Assembly (NCBI GenBank): GCA_027493625.1
Contig: JAOSKM010000001.1
Span: 401,489-465,488, forward strand
Source: Planctomycetota bacterium
Lineage (GTDB): Bacteria > Planctomycetota > UBA8742 > UBA2392
Reading direction: 5' to 3'
Length of the DNA stretch: 64,000 nucleotides
The first letter of the stretch is position 1; each line of letters begins with the position of its first letter. The notes beneath the pieces were generated by a model. That model searched no databases. It was not told the origin of the DNA and was given only the letters and a program-made list of their open reading frames with translations. The position numbers and the translations under genes are program-made. Shown here one piece after another: positions 50,501 to 59,181 of this stretch.

Positions 50501-51291
50501 TCAGCGGTCACGAACAGGCGTATGGCCTGGTTGTTGGTGTACGTGCGCAGGGGCGCGCCGGTGAATGTCACCGTCGAGCCCGACATGTTGGCGACGGTCG
50601 AGCCGAGTTGCGTGTCGCCGGCGTTGAACAGACCGTCGTTGTTGGTGTCCTCCCAGAGTTTGAGGTTGGTGATGTCGCCGTTGTTGGCGCTGCCTACCTG
50701 GGTGAACGTGATGTCCGTGAGGTCCTGGGTTGAGTTGATCGAACTGGTGTCAATACTGGCAAGCAGCTGGTCTGCCCGGCCGCCGAATGCCGCGGATGCC
50801 AGGCCGGTAACGGATTTCAAACCGAGGTGCGGGGCCGGGTCCTCGATGCGGATGTCGTCGATCAGCAGGTGGCGGCTGGTTGACGTGTCGGACATCTGGA
50901 AGCGGATCAGCATCTGGTTGGTGTAACTCAGGGCCAGCGTGGTCATCACAGCGGAAAGGTCCATGCTGACGTGGTTCCAGATCCCCGTGTTGAGGGCCGG
51001 CGGGAACTGGTACAGGGCCGCGTGCCAGGTGGTGCCGCCGTCGGTGCTGAGGAATACGCCCTGGCGGGGGTCATAGGTGGCCGAGGCCACGATGCCTTCG
51101 TCGTTCCAGTAGAACTCGAAGGTCACCACGTCGCTGGTCGAGAAGCCGGACATATCGAACCAGATGTCCATGGCGGTGGCACCGCCGCCGGTGCCGCCGA
51201 ACATGTCCAGCATGCCGCTGCCCGAGTTCGGGTTGCTGCCGAGGATCGGGCCGGCCGTCACCTGGTAACCGCTGGCGCCGGTCGCGGCCAC
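47539..51291 (-). CDS. Giant secreted anchor-domain protein, C-terminal body (frame continues from 52372)
   Basis: This frame encodes about 1250 residues of repeated beta-rich modules. Two to four jelly-roll/concanavalin-like repeats with GGTTWHAALYQFPPALNTGI, LLIDDIRIEDP, and IPTVITVGAAPGSSSVSGAS lead into choice-of-anchor D (HYDIN-like) repeats such as ILNDDANEGAYTFTV and VIANSDPNEGNYTITVSGSG. The end is GGGCSTGSD, a hydrophobic segment (WALLLGALALLFAA) and RLRAWRKLPS, a CTERM sorting tail. It begins in frame only after a C5 run at about 51307, which lost one base relative to the upstream part (51312-51860). Exported, likely cell-surface. Promoter and control are described at 52511. Confidence 0.8.
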   Translation of the reverse strand: MAATGASGYQVTAGPILGSNPNSGSGMLDMFGGTGGGATAMDIWFDMSGFSTSDVVTFEFYWNDEGIVASATYDPRQGVFLSTDGGTTWHAALYQFPPALNTGIWNHVSMDLSAVMTTLALSYTNQMLIRFQMSDTSTSRHLLIDDIRIEDPAPHLGLKSVTGLASAAFGGRADQLLASIDTSSINSTQDLTDITFTQVGSANNGDITNLKLWEDTNNDGLFNAGDTQLGSTVANMSGSTVTFTGAPLRTYTNNQAIRLFVTADISAAATVPAAIQLRVTAASDVSATPGYVGGDFPLDLDTLVVVVPVSSLPHTENFDGTFGNILFQSGSGQYPAATAAGATVTMSTFANAGRVQVTSSIAPVTPQSAPNVVLFDYPNGNAAAAMDMAFNLSAYNTATDTIDLSFMWSDYADENDNEDLVLISNDGGATWIAIYKFNLTGNPDGTWQNVRIDITAALLAAGQNFTSSMIIRFQGQDDTQYLGTTGGDGLMIDDVTVELAPASVRVAGGPQSADWVAVPGDTDVVIGSFLFAGINSTQDVTALTVTKTGSITDTDVAAVKLWVDTNSDGVFSTGDTQLGTGSFSGGIVNFTGTPLLNLNSSSIAVFVTADISATSAVPETLGCEVALDTDVTANPGAVAGTFPVNGGGIVAVIQPATVPYSLGFETAAPYANSVIGTGAQTIPTVITVGAAPGSSSVSGASGWTVTGSVNTSVPVTGSGMFDMFGGSSTGATTLDLFSDMAGLSTADAVILDFYWNDEGLDVSITTDPCQGVFVSTDGGATWELAVFQFDTSSTAGWNYQSINLSAMMSALALSYTAEMVIRFQMAENSNLDHLLLDDIGLQILPDLDISRGGTSVANNGIDLVGTQPISTPITLTYDVANIAPTGANVLNFTSAVQIGTTYNCNVSITAQPTLGQLNPGQADFFDIDVTPTAGGTFLVEVLLSSDDPDENPYQITIIGTGAEPEIDVQRPAGTSIADGGTDNLGGVAENVTQTLTYYIVNGGNTSLLLTGATIVDLQNITNLTVSVIQQPTITTLAPAALAPFQVELTPGSGAFSFEMVIANSDPNEGNYTITVSGSGLSTPEIDILDPNSAALPQGGVFSVGTVTPGSSSSYTFTIQNNGNMDLSLIGTPPVQVLSAVNATVTVTAVPNTTIAVGTSTTFTIQVTPTASGSFSFNLQILNDDANEGAYTFTVAGFAGVVGGGGGDSGDSGGGCSTGSDNFDSTWALLLGALALLFAASRLRAWRKLPS

Positions 51292-51311
51292 ACTGCCCGG
51301 GGTGCTGGGGG

Positions 51312-51860
51312 TGCCGAAGCGACTGTCGGAATGGTGTGTGCGCCGGTCGTGAACACGGTGTGGAAGTAGGTGGGGGGGGCGGATTCGAAACCCTGGACGA
51401 ACGGGTAACTGCTGACGGGGCCGGAGATCGAGAGCGTCACGGTTTCATTGGTGACGTTGATGCCGTCGGACAAGCTGACGGAGTAGGTGTAGTTGCCGGG
51501 AGCGCTCGGTGTGCCGGTCCAGGAAAGGCTGGCCGGAACTGTCACGCCAGTTGCGCTGGCCGGGGCAGTTACGCCGGGTGCCGGGTTGGACGAAGAAACA
51601 GTGATGTCGATGGTGGCGTCGTTGTTGTCGTAGGCCGTGAGGTCCAGATTCGCAAGCCCGACGCCCTGGGTGCCGGCACAGGTGAAGCTCGTGTCGAAGT
51701 TCGACCCGGAGCTGCGCAGCAGGTAGGGATCATTCGAGCCATCCGCGACCAGAACGTTGTCGAGCCGCCAGAAGTCGATTCCGGCCGTGCCGTTTGCTGA
51801 CTGCAGTACGAATGCGATCTTGCAGTTGGCGTTGCCGATCATGGCGGGCAACGCGGCCCC
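51312..51860 (-). CDS. Giant secreted protein, middle segment in a second frame
   Basis: Between the two frameshifts the sense frame is MIGNANCKIAFVLQSANGTA, GIDFWRLDNVLVADGSNDPY, VTVPASLSWTGTPSAPGNYT, YSVSLSDGINVTNETVTLSI and FVQGFESAPPTYFHTVFTTG. It contains an Ig-like putative-Ig/PKD domain and the start of the first jelly-roll repeat. At its upstream end, GAALPAMIG joins the signal-peptide frame if a fifth G is added to a GGGG run at 51857-51860. At the downstream end, adding one C to the run at 51307-51311 gives APPSTPGSVAATGASGYQV and continues the body. Not an independent gene. Confidence 0.75.
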
Positions 51861-52372
51861 AGCACCACGCTGGGTGTGGAGTAGGCAAGTGCGCCGCCGT
51901 TGTCTCCCTCCCTGAATGCCAGGGACCAGTTGCTGCCGCCGTTGGCGCTCACCCACACTTCGAAGAAGTGGTCGTTGGCGGTGCCATAGCCGTCGTTGCC
52001 CAGTTCGAAACTCAGCGTGCTGTTCAGCTGGGCCGTGCTGAGGTCAAAGGTCGGACTGATCAGCGCGATGGAGTAATTGGTGACGGACGGAGTCCAGTTA
52101 AACTGCGCGTGTTGGGAGCCCCACGATACAGGCGCACCCGCCAGGTTGCTCTCGATCGTCCATGTCCTGGTCGTGGCTGCTGCCGCGGGCCGCGCGGCCG
52201 TGAACAGCCCGTCGTACGTCCATGTCCCTGAGCTCAGGGTTGCCGCTTGCCAGTTGGTGCCGACGGTGCCGGCCTCGAAGTCCTCGCTGAAGTACTGCGC
52301 AGATGAGGTTGCAGCCATCAGCGACAGCAGCAGGGCGATCAGGAGGGAATGGGCTGTTCGGTTTACTATCAT
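51839..52372 (-). CDS. Giant secreted protein, N-terminal segment with signal peptide
   Basis: ATG 52372, after GGGGAACCAG, gives the signal peptide MIVNRTAHSLLIALLLSLMA with cleavage after ATSSA. A jelly-roll domain follows (FSEDFEAGTVGTNWQAATLS, WTIESNLAGAPVSWGSQHAQ, HFFEVWVSANGGSNWSLAFR). The open frame starts eight codons earlier (52396), but a ribosome site supports 52372. Correcting two single-base indels gives one protein from 52372 to 47539, about 1610 residues long. It is transcribed from the sigma-54 promoter at 52511-52528. Confidence 0.78.
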   Translation of the reverse strand: MIVNRTAHSLLIALLLSLMAATSSAQYFSEDFEAGTVGTNWQAATLSSGTWTYDGLFTAARPAAAATTRTWTIESNLAGAPVSWGSQHAQFNWTPSVTNYSIALISPTFDLSTAQLNSTLSFELGNDGYGTANDHFFEVWVSANGGSNWSLAFREGDNGGALAYSTPSVVLGPRCPP

Positions 52373-52510
52373 CTGGTTCCCCAAGGTTTCTGCCATCTCC
52401 CGTGCCGGAACGGGGTTGGTGGCATTGGTCCTAACTCACATCCACGTTCCCGGTTTGCATTCCCGGTCCAGAGCGGCGTTTGCACAGCACGGGCTTCCGC
52501 TGAACAGGAA

Positions 52511-52528
52511 TGCAACAAGCGTGCCAAG
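52511..52528 (-). promoter_or_regulatory. Sigma-54 promoter of the giant secreted protein gene
   Basis: On the minus strand TTGGCACG-CTTG-TTGCA matches the -24/-12 consensus (TGGCACG-N4-TTGCW) at every conserved base. It is 139 bases upstream of ATG 52372, leaving a leader of about 125 bases. No other such match was noticed in the window. Confidence 0.88.
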
Positions 52529-52651
52529 CCTGACTGTCTGGTCGGGTATGTTCGCGAAGTCTTTGGATATATGGGGTTTACAGCGTTGTGTGTGTTGACG
52601 CGTCAATCGATCGCGGCGATTTGCGGATCGAATCTGTCACCCAGGATGAAT

Positions 52652-52675
52652 CATGATCGATCAGGATCGATCATG
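52652..52675. promoter_or_regulatory. Perfect inverted repeat, candidate enhancer/upstream activator site
   Basis: CATGATCGATC and its exact complement GATCGATCATG are separated by AG, a 24-bp palindrome. It lies 124 bases upstream of the sigma-54 -24 element, a typical enhancer distance. Further GATCGA half-sites occur at about 52608 and 52626. Confidence 0.7.
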
Positions 52676-52703
52676 CCGGGATCGAAGTCTGGATGCGGAT
52701 GCT

Positions 52704-55700
52704 TCAAATACTCCGCAGATTTTCCAGCGTGGCTCGGGTCAGCGGCGAGGGGTCGTCCACCCGGAAGTGCAGCTTGTCCGCCAGCGCCAATGCCTCCTGC
52801 GCCGCCGGCCTGTCCTGATCAGAAATCGCAAGTGCCGCCAGCGCGCGGAAATAGTCACGTTGTACCGGCCTGCCCTGGCCGCGCCAGTGCTCCACGGCCG
52901 CGCGGGCCAGACCGGCCGCCTCGGGCAGCCGGCCGTGATCGATCAGGATTTCCGCCTGGGCGGTGCGGATGCCGGCGTTGACGTCTGCGGCATCTTCTCC
53001 GCTGCACAGGCCGAGGGCCGTCTCGAAGCCGCGCAGCGCATCGTCCAGGTTGCCGCGTTTGCCGGCGATGTAGGCGAGGTTTTCGACGCACACGCCCCGC
53101 AGGCAGGGCTGTTCGGACTCGGCGAACAGCTTTTCGGCCTCGCGCATGGCTGCCTCGGCTTCTTCGTAGCGCGCGAGCTCGACGTACATGATGCCGGTGT
53201 TCATCAGGTTCTTGGCCAGCGTCATGCGGTCACCGAGTTCGCGGGCGAGTTGCGTGGTCTCGAGTACCAGCGGCTCGGCCGCATCGAAGCGCCGCAGCTG
53301 GCGGTTCATCAGGGCGCGGTTGCCGAGGCACATGGTGATCATGCGCTTGTCGTTCAGCTCGCGGAAGATCTTCTCGGCCTGGGCGAACAGCTCCAGGCCC
53401 TGCGTGTGCTCGCCCATTCGGTGGTGGATGTTGCCGCGGGTGCTGAGAACGAAGGCCAGCCCGGGCAGGTCGCCCTTCTCGCGCAGGATGTCCTCGCTGC
53501 GTCGGCTGTTCTGCAGCGCCTCCTCGAACTCACCCAACTCGGCACCCAGCAGGGCCATGCGGCTGAGCACGCGGGCCTCGTTGGCGCGGTTTCCCAGGCG
53601 CTGGAAGACCGGCTGCACTTCGCGATGCAAGGCCTGGGCGCTCTCGGTGTTGCTGCCGGCGTACTCGATGCCCGCCAGGTTGAACTTGGCGGTCGCGATC
53701 AACCCGTCGTCGCCCAGGCGTTCCGCCAGCTCGACGGCCTGCTCGGCCAGTTCGCGTCCGGCAACCGGGTCGCCGGCTTCGCGTTCGGCCTGGCTAAGCA
53801 GGAACAGCAGGCGCGCGCGCAGTGGGCTGTCGGCCTCGCCTTGCAGTGCAAGGGCGCGGCGCATGGCGGGCACGCGCGCCCTGGCGGGCCCGCGGATGCG
53901 CAGCAACTGGTAGTTGTGGAGGCTGAGCTCGACGAACAGGGCGTGGCGCGCGGGATGAGCCTCGGCCCAGTCCTGCACGGCCTGCACATTGCTGCGGGTG
54001 TAATCCAGGCGGTCGAGGGCTTCGATGGCATCGGGGCTGAACAGCCGTTCGTCCCAGTGCTCGAGGTAGGCGCGATAGTACTCGGCGAAACGCTCGAGCA
54101 CCGCCTCGCGCTCTGCGTCGTTGGCCAGTTCCAGCCAGCGCGAGGCGGCGTACTCGCGCACCAGCTGGTACATGTCGAAGCGCGTCTCGTAGGGTGTGTC
54201 AAAGGCGCGCAGCAGGCTCTTCTCGCGCAGCCCCTGCACCAGGTCGACTGGCGCGGGCGCGTCGGGGAACCTTGACAGGTCAAGGATGCGCTCGGCGGCA
54301 TCCAGGAAAAACCCGCCCCGGAACACCGAAAGCTGCGCGAAGGCCCAGCGTTCGACGGGAGTCAGCAGGTCGTAGCTCCAGTCCAGGGTCGCCTGCAGGC
54401 TGCGTTGCCGCGGCTGCAGGTCGCGGCGCGAAGACTTCAGCACATCGAACAGCTTGTCCAGGCGCTCGGCGATCTGTTCCGGCTGCATGATCACCGTGCG
54501 CGCCGCGGCCAGCTCGATGGGCAGCGGCATGCCTTCCAGGCGCTGGCAGATGCGCGCGACCGCGGGCGCCGAGCGCCCGGTCAACTCGAAGCCCAGGTGG
54601 TGCACGCGGGCGCGGTCGATGAACAGCCGCACGGCCTCGGATTTCGCGATCACTTCCGGCGCAGCGCTTTCCGCCGGCAGCGGCAGGGGCTGCAGCTCGA
54701 ACTCCTGCTCGCCCTCCACGCCGAGAAGCGCGCGGCTGGTCACCAGGAAGCGCACCTGCGGGGCGTGGCGCATCCAGTCGCCGACGATGCCCGACGCCGT
54801 CTCCACTACCTGTTCGAAGTTGTCCAGGATCAGCAGGCTGGGCGGGCGCGTGCGCAGCATGGCGCCGACCGTCAGCTCGGGCGACTGGTTACCGGTCAGC
54901 GGCACGCCCAGGGCCTGGGCCACCGCGTAGGCCACGCCCTCGATGTTGCGCGACTCGGTCAGGTCCGCGAACCAGCTGCCGCCGGGCAGCGCGCCCATCA
55001 GCACGCGTCCGGCTTCGCGCGACAGCCGCGTCTTGCCGGTGCCGCCGGGGCCGGTGATGGTGATCAGCGGGGAGTTGCCGGAAAGCAGCATCTCGACCAG
55101 CTGCTGCAGCTCGCGCTGGCGACCCACGAAGCTGGTGCGCGGGGCGTCGAGGTTGGTGCGGCGGCTGCGCTCGGCCAGGGGCGGCGGCTTGACCTCGGTT
55201 TCGGTATCGATCTCGATTTCCGGGGCGTCGTCGACCACGGCCTCCCAGCCCTGGCCGGCGGCACGGCACGCCTTGAGGTCGATGCGCAGCTTCTTGCCAT
55301 CCTCGATGATCAGGCCCAGGCGCATGGGAACCGGCTTGATGTGACGCTGCCACTCGTTGACCAGCGCGTTGTTGGTCGGCTCGTTGCCGCGCACGGCGCG
55401 CAGGCAGGCCAGCATGTCGCCGCGCGCGAACTTGGTGCTGCCCAGGTGGTCATGGAACGCGAGCAGAAAGTCGGCCCACAGCCGCCCGTCCTCGGCGCCG
55501 GCGCGGTACAGCTCGCGGAAGCGCTCGAGGTAGTCCACGCCGTCCGTCGGCTGCGCGGCGGGCGCGCCTTGCAGCTCCTGGGGCAGGTCCTCACGCCGGA
55601 TCGTCTCCCCGGCGCCGGCCTGGGCCACCGCGTACGCGATCGCCGAGCGCAGCTCGCGGATGTTGCCCGGCCACGCGTAGTCCTGCAGGGCGCGGCCGGC

Positions 55701-56330
55701 GTCACTCGACAGCGTGCGGGCGGCACCGGCTTCCCGGGTGCCGTGCTCCTCCAGGAAGAACTTTGCCAGCTCAAGGATGTCTTCGCGACGCTCGCGCAGC
55801 GGCGGCAGTGTCACCACGAACGAGTTGATGCGGTAGTACAGGTCCTCGCGGAACTTGCCGGCCTTGATCAGTTCCTTCAGGTCGTGGTTGGTGGCGCAAA
55901 CCAGCCGCACGTCGACCGGGATTTCCTTCGTGCCGCCGACACGGCGGACCACGCCCTCTTCCAGGGCGCGCAGCAGCTTGGGCTGGATCTCGACGGGCGT
56001 GTCGCCGATTTCATCCAGGAACAGCGTGCCCCCCTCGGCTGCCTCGAACAGGCCCGGGGTGTCTTTCACCGCGCCGGTGAAAGCACCGCGCATGTAGCCG
56101 AACAGCTCGCTCTCGAACAGGTTGGCCTGGAAGGTGGCGCAGTTCAGCGAAACCAGACGGCCGCCGCGGCTTGATTTGCGGTGCACGTACTCGGCGATTA
56201 CGCCCTTGCCTGAGCCGGTTTCGCCGTAGACCAGCACGGGGGCGTCCTGCCGTGCCGCGACCGAGGCGTCGGACAGCGCCTTCCGGAACGCGGGGGAATT
56301 GCCAATCAACTGTGTCGATGCCTTTGGCAT
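52704..56330 (-). CDS. Sigma-54 activator AAA+ domain fused to a STAND-type NTPase and TPR repeats
   Basis: The 1208-residue protein joins three modules. Residues 1-250 are a bEBP-type AAA+ domain: Walker A GETGSGKG (36-43), the sigma-54-contacting loop GAFTGA (82-87), Walker [11 protein letters not shown], and the arginine-finger region. Residues 400-700 are a second NTPase (Walker A GPGGTGKT at 427-434, [26 protein letters not shown]), as in AfsR/LuxR-type STAND regulators. From about residue 850 to the end are TPR repeats. Between the first two modules sits a helical segment ([20 protein letters not shown]). It has no receiver or known sensor at the N-terminus, so TPR/STAND may hold the sigma-54 ATPase in check until ligand or protein binds. 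The gene is 331 bases upstream of a sigma-54 promoter. Confidence 0.92.
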   Translation of the reverse strand: MPKASTQLIGNSPAFRKALSDASVAARQDAPVLVYGETGSGKGVIAEYVHRKSSRGGRLVSLNCATFQANLFESELFGYMRGAFTGAVKDTPGLFEAAEGGTLFLDEIGDTPVEIQPKLLRALEEGVVRRVGGTKEIPVDVRLVCATNHDLKELIKAGKFREDLYYRINSFVVTLPPLRERREDILELAKFFLEEHGTREAGAARTLSSDAGRALQDYAWPGNIRELRSAIAYAVAQAGAGETIRREDLPQELQGAPAAQPTDGVDYLERFRELYRAGAEDGRLWADFLLAFHDHLGSTKFARGDMLACLRAVRGNEPTNNALVNEWQRHIKPVPMRLGLIIEDGKKLRIDLKACRAAGQGWEAVVDDAPEIEIDTETEVKPPPLAERSRRTNLDAPRTSFVGRQRELQQLVEMLLSGNSPLITITGPGGTGKTRLSREAGRVLMGALPGGSWFADLTESRNIEGVAYAVAQALGVPLTGNQSPELTVGAMLRTRPPSLLILDNFEQVVETASGIVGDWMRHAPQVRFLVTSRALLGVEGEQEFELQPLPLPAESAAPEVIAKSEAVRLFIDRARVHHLGFELTGRSAPAVARICQRLEGMPLPIELAAARTVIMQPEQIAERLDKLFDVLKSSRRDLQPRQRSLQATLDWSYDLLTPVERWAFAQLSVFRGGFFLDAAERILDLSRFPDAPAPVDLVQGLREKSLLRAFDTPYETRFDMYQLVREYAASRWLELANDAEREAVLERFAEYYRAYLEHWDERLFSPDAIEALDRLDYTRSNVQAVQDWAEAHPARHALFVELSLHNYQLLRIRGPARARVPAMRRALALQGEADSPLRARLLFLLSQAEREAGDPVAGRELAEQAVELAERLGDDGLIATAKFNLAGIEYAGSNTESAQALHREVQPVFQRLGNRANEARVLSRMALLGAELGEFEEALQNSRRSEDILREKGDLPGLAFVLSTRGNIHHRMGEHTQGLELFAQAEKIFRELNDKRMITMCLGNRALMNRQLRRFDAAEPLVLETTQLARELGDRMTLAKNLMNTGIMYVELARYEEAEAAMREAEKLFAESEQPCLRGVCVENLAYIAGKRGNLDDALRGFETALGLCSGEDAADVNAGIRTAQAEILIDHGRLPEAAGLARAAVEHWRGQGRPVQRDYFRALAALAISDQDRPAAQEALALADKLHFRVDDPSPLTRATLENLRSI

Positions 56331-56410
56331 TCAGCGGCAAAACCTGTTCGTGTCGGTTGAGCGGTCTCCAGCTTAGCGCCAAATCATCCCACACCCAACG
56401 GGGTGGAAGT

Positions 56411-58645
56411 TCATGGGTGCTGCAGGCGCCATTCCGTTCCCATGTTGTCGTCGGTGATCAGCTCCAGGCCCTCGGTGCGGGCCAGGATCGATGACCGCGT
56501 CTCCATGCTCCACCAGGGCGGCGACGGTTCCACCAGCGAATCGAGCATCCCCAGCGTCTTTTCCAGCGCCTTGCGGTCCTGCTCGCGCGCGAGGTCAAGC
56601 ACCGGCTCGCCGTCGATCCGCATCGACAGCAGCGCCCGCCGCAGGCGCTCGTGCCGCGGCACCAGCGGGGCGTCGCTGACCAGCACGTTGTTGATGATGC
56701 GTACCACGTGCGGGTACACCTCGCAGGCGGTGCGCTGCACGCGGTCGGAGTCGGTGGTGTTGTAGATCGCCATGCCGCCCGGCGTCAGGTGCCCGCGCAG
56801 CAGCTGCAGAAACTCGACGGAAAGCAGATTGGTGGCGTGGCCGCGCCAGTGGAACGTGGTGTTCATCACCACCAGGTCGAACTTGCGGTCCGGGTTGCGG
56901 TTCAGCCAGCGGCGCCCGTCGTCGATTTCGACCACGACCTTGGGGTTTGCCAGCAGGCTTTTCACGCTGGGCTCGCACCCGATCAGCTCGATGTAGCCGG
57001 GGTTGATCTCGATCACCGTCAGCCGCTCGACGCCCGGCAGGTTCACCACAACCTGCGCCCACGAGCCAGACGACAGCCCGATCATCAGCACTTCGCGCGG
57101 CGTCTCGGTGAACGCCGCCACCGCGAACGGGCGCACGATCATGTTGCGGTCGCGCACCAGGTCGTGGCTGAACACCCCGTCGTAGATGCCGCCCCCGAAA
57201 ATGCGGCGGTCCTCGGTAACCGTGATCACTCCGTGCCGGTTCTCCAGCACGTAAGCGAACGGCTGCTCCTCGCCTGATTTCTCGTGGAACTGCAGTCGGT
57301 GCCACAGGTTGCCGAACAGCGTCCCAGACAGCGCGATCACCAGCACGCCGGAAACCGCGGCCGCCGCAAGGTGCCGGATGCGCGCGCTGCCCGGCGTGTC
57401 GGCCAGGAACACCAGGCCGCCGGCCAGCAGCAGGCCCAGCAGAGACAGCAGCACGCTGGTCCAGCGCAGGTCCAGCAGGTCCATCAGCACGAAGCCGGTG
57501 ACCAGGCTGCCTGAGGCTGAGCCGATGATGTTGGCCAGGTACAGGTAACTCATGCCCGCGCCCGCTCGCGCGTCCGGCGCGACGCCGTAATGGCAGATCA
57601 GCGGGAAGGTGGCGCCCAGCAGACCGGCCGCCAGCGTCACCAGCGGCAGCATGAACGGGTAGGGCAGGAAGGTGGCCAGCCAGCTCGACACGGGAGCGAC
57701 CAGGAAGCTGGCCAGCATGGCGGCCAGCGCGAAACCGGCCAGCGCCCGCAGGCCGCGGCCCGTGACGTCCGAGGTGCAGAAGCGCCGCGCAAACAACGAC
57801 CCCAGCGCAATCCCCAGCAGGAACGAACCCAGAACCGCGGCGAACGCCACCGCGTGCCCGCCCGTGGTGAATGAGTGCACCCGGAACCACACGATTTCGT
57901 ACGACAGCGAGATGAAGCCCGTCAGGCCCACCAGCACGGCCGCCAGCAGGAAGCGCCTGCGCGAGAATGCCCCGGTCGAGACCTCCGCGGACTCCTCATG
58001 CGGCGGTGTCTTGTGGCGCGCCCCGGCAAGGAACGCGCCGCCCGCCACCAGCATGTTCAGCAGCGCGGCCAGCCCCACCGCGCCCTGCATGCCGAACGCC
58101 CGCATGATGAACAGCGCTACCGCAAAGCAAGCGGCCGCCGAGCCCAGCGTGTTCACGAAGTACAGCAGGCCCACCGCGCGACCCACGTTGCCGGTGTGAC
58201 GCACCAGGTGCGAAACCAGGATCGGCAGCGTGGCGCCCATCAGCAGGGTGGGCACCAGCACCAGCCCGAAGGTGAGCAGGCCGGTGACCCAGACGCCGGC
58301 GCCGAGGGTGGCCTTGCCGACGGCGTCGAAGATTTCCAGCGAGAAGTAGCCGTACGCGCCGATGCCCAGTTCAACCACGCCGAACACGGTCAGCAGCGGG
58401 ATGCGCCGCAGGCGCGAGATCGCGCCGCCGGCCAGGCTGCCCAGGCCGAGCCCCAGCATGAACGCGGTCACCACGACGGTGACGGACTCCACGTTGATGC
58501 CATAGATCGCGAACAGCGAGCGCTGCCACACCAGCTGGTAGATCAGCGCCGGAAAGCCGGAGAAAAAGAAAATCGTGCAAATTACGGGCAGACTGACAGT
58601 GCTGCGAACTGCCTCGGGTTTCTGGTCGCTCATGACGGCCGACAA
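56411..58645 (-). CDS. Membrane-bound spermidine-synthase-like protein
   Basis: The 744-residue protein has about 14 membrane segments (residues 20-480; e.g. FFFSGFPALIYQLVWQRSLF, FGLVLVPTLLMGATLPILVS) in an MFS-like fold, then a C-terminal Rossmann-type domain of about 250 residues: VLMIGLSSGSWAQVVVNLPG, LTVIEINPGYIEL, KVVVEIDDGRRWLNRNPDRK and FDLVVMNTTFHWRGHATNLL. This is the spermidine/spermine synthase fold of the class attached to membrane domains. Asp in EIDDGR and the GxSxGS loop suggest AdoMet- or dcAdoMet-binding, but the enzymatic reaction is unproven. Start 58645, or the internal Met at 58633. The gene runs toward the regulator gene (80-base gap). Confidence 0.85.
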   Translation of the reverse strand: MSAVMSDQKPEAVRSTVSLPVICTIFFFSGFPALIYQLVWQRSLFAIYGINVESVTVVVTAFMLGLGLGSLAGGAISRLRRIPLLTVFGVVELGIGAYGYFSLEIFDAVGKATLGAGVWVTGLLTFGLVLVPTLLMGATLPILVSHLVRHTGNVGRAVGLLYFVNTLGSAAACFAVALFIMRAFGMQGAVGLAALLNMLVAGGAFLAGARHKTPPHEESAEVSTGAFSRRRFLLAAVLVGLTGFISLSYEIVWFRVHSFTTGGHAVAFAAVLGSFLLGIALGSLFARRFCTSDVTGRGLRALAGFALAAMLASFLVAPVSSWLATFLPYPFMLPLVTLAAGLLGATFPLICHYGVAPDARAGAGMSYLYLANIIGSASGSLVTGFVLMDLLDLRWTSVLLSLLGLLLAGGLVFLADTPGSARIRHLAAAAVSGVLVIALSGTLFGNLWHRLQFHEKSGEEQPFAYVLENRHGVITVTEDRRIFGGGIYDGVFSHDLVRDRNMIVRPFAVAAFTETPREVLMIGLSSGSWAQVVVNLPGVERLTVIEINPGYIELIGCEPSVKSLLANPKVVVEIDDGRRWLNRNPDRKFDLVVMNTTFHWRGHATNLLSVEFLQLLRGHLTPGGMAIYNTTDSDRVQRTACEVYPHVVRIINNVLVSDAPLVPRHERLRRALLSMRIDGEPVLDLAREQDRKALEKTLGMLDSLVEPSPPWWSMETRSSILARTEGLELITDDNMGTEWRLQHP

Positions 58646-58697
58646 TGCCCAGCCCGTTTCCCCGCGTAAAGACGGTGCATTGTCGGTGGAGAACTCC

Positions 58698-58725
58698 GTA
58701 TTACACTGTAGCTGAAACGTAATAC
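58698..58725. promoter_or_regulatory. NikR operator upstream of the nickel/cobalt operon
   Basis: GTATTA-N16-TAATAC is a perfect dyad with the spacing of the E. coli nik operator (GTATGA-N16-TCATAC). It lies 10 bases upstream of the nikR start, so NikR-Ni should repress the operon. It also lies 53 bases upstream of the divergent membrane gene at 58645. Confidence 0.88.
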
Positions 58726-58734
58726 GAGATTCCG

Positions 58735-59181
58735 ATGTCCGACCTGGTGCGCGTCAGCATATCCCTGGAAGCATCCCTCGCGGCCGAGCTGGACCGCCTG
58801 GTCGAGACTTCGCGCTACGAGAACCGCTCTGAATACGTACGCGACCTGATCCGCGAGCAGCTGGTCAGCGAAGAGTGGGAGCAGGGGCGTGAGGTGCTGG
58901 GCACCATCACGCTGATCTACGACCACCACCAGGGCGGTCTCAGCGACAAGCTGAACGCCCTGCAGCACGACCACCACGCCAACGTGCTGGCCAGCACCCA
59001 CGTGCACCTGGACCACCACCTGTGCGCCGAGATGATCATGCTGCGCGGCAAGCCGGAAATCCTGCGCGAGCTCACGGACGGCATGCGCAAGCTGAAAGGC
59101 GTGCTGCACGCGGCCCTGGCGTTCAGCAGCACCGGCCACGCACTTCGTAAACTGGGAAAGCATAGCCATGCACATTCCTGA
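58735..59181 (+). CDS. nikR: Nickel-responsive transcriptional regulator NikR
   Basis: The 148-residue protein has the ribbon-helix-helix N-terminus (VRVSISLEASLAAELDRLVE, YENRSEYVRDLIREQLV) and the ACT-like metal domain. The Ni2+ ligands of E. coli NikR (His76, His87, His89, Cys95) correspond to His78, His89, His91 and Cys97 here, in HDHHANVLASTHVHLDHHLC. A His-rich tail (KHSHAHS) ends the protein. It represses in response to high nickel. First gene of the nikR-cbiM-cbiN-like-cbiQ-cbiO operon; its own operator is upstream. Confidence 0.97.
   Translation: MSDLVRVSISLEASLAAELDRLVETSRYENRSEYVRDLIREQLVSEEWEQGREVLGTITLIYDHHQGGLSDKLNALQHDHHANVLASTHVHLDHHLCAEMIMLRGKPEILRELTDGMRKLKGVLHAALAFSSTGHALRKLGKHSHAHS

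Larger units (their letters stand above)
52373..52703. other. Regulatory gap between the sigma-54 activator gene and the giant secreted gene
   Basis: These 331 noncoding bases hold a sigma-54 promoter (52511-52528), a TTGACGCGTCAA palindrome (52595-52606) and a near-perfect 24-bp palindrome (52652-52675). No terminator for the activator gene is visible apart from the long palindrome. Confidence 0.85.

Noticed and set aside
52652..52675. Terminator of the regulator gene
   Set aside because: The palindrome has no T-run on either strand and a 2-base loop too short for an RNA hairpin; a DNA-binding site is more likely.
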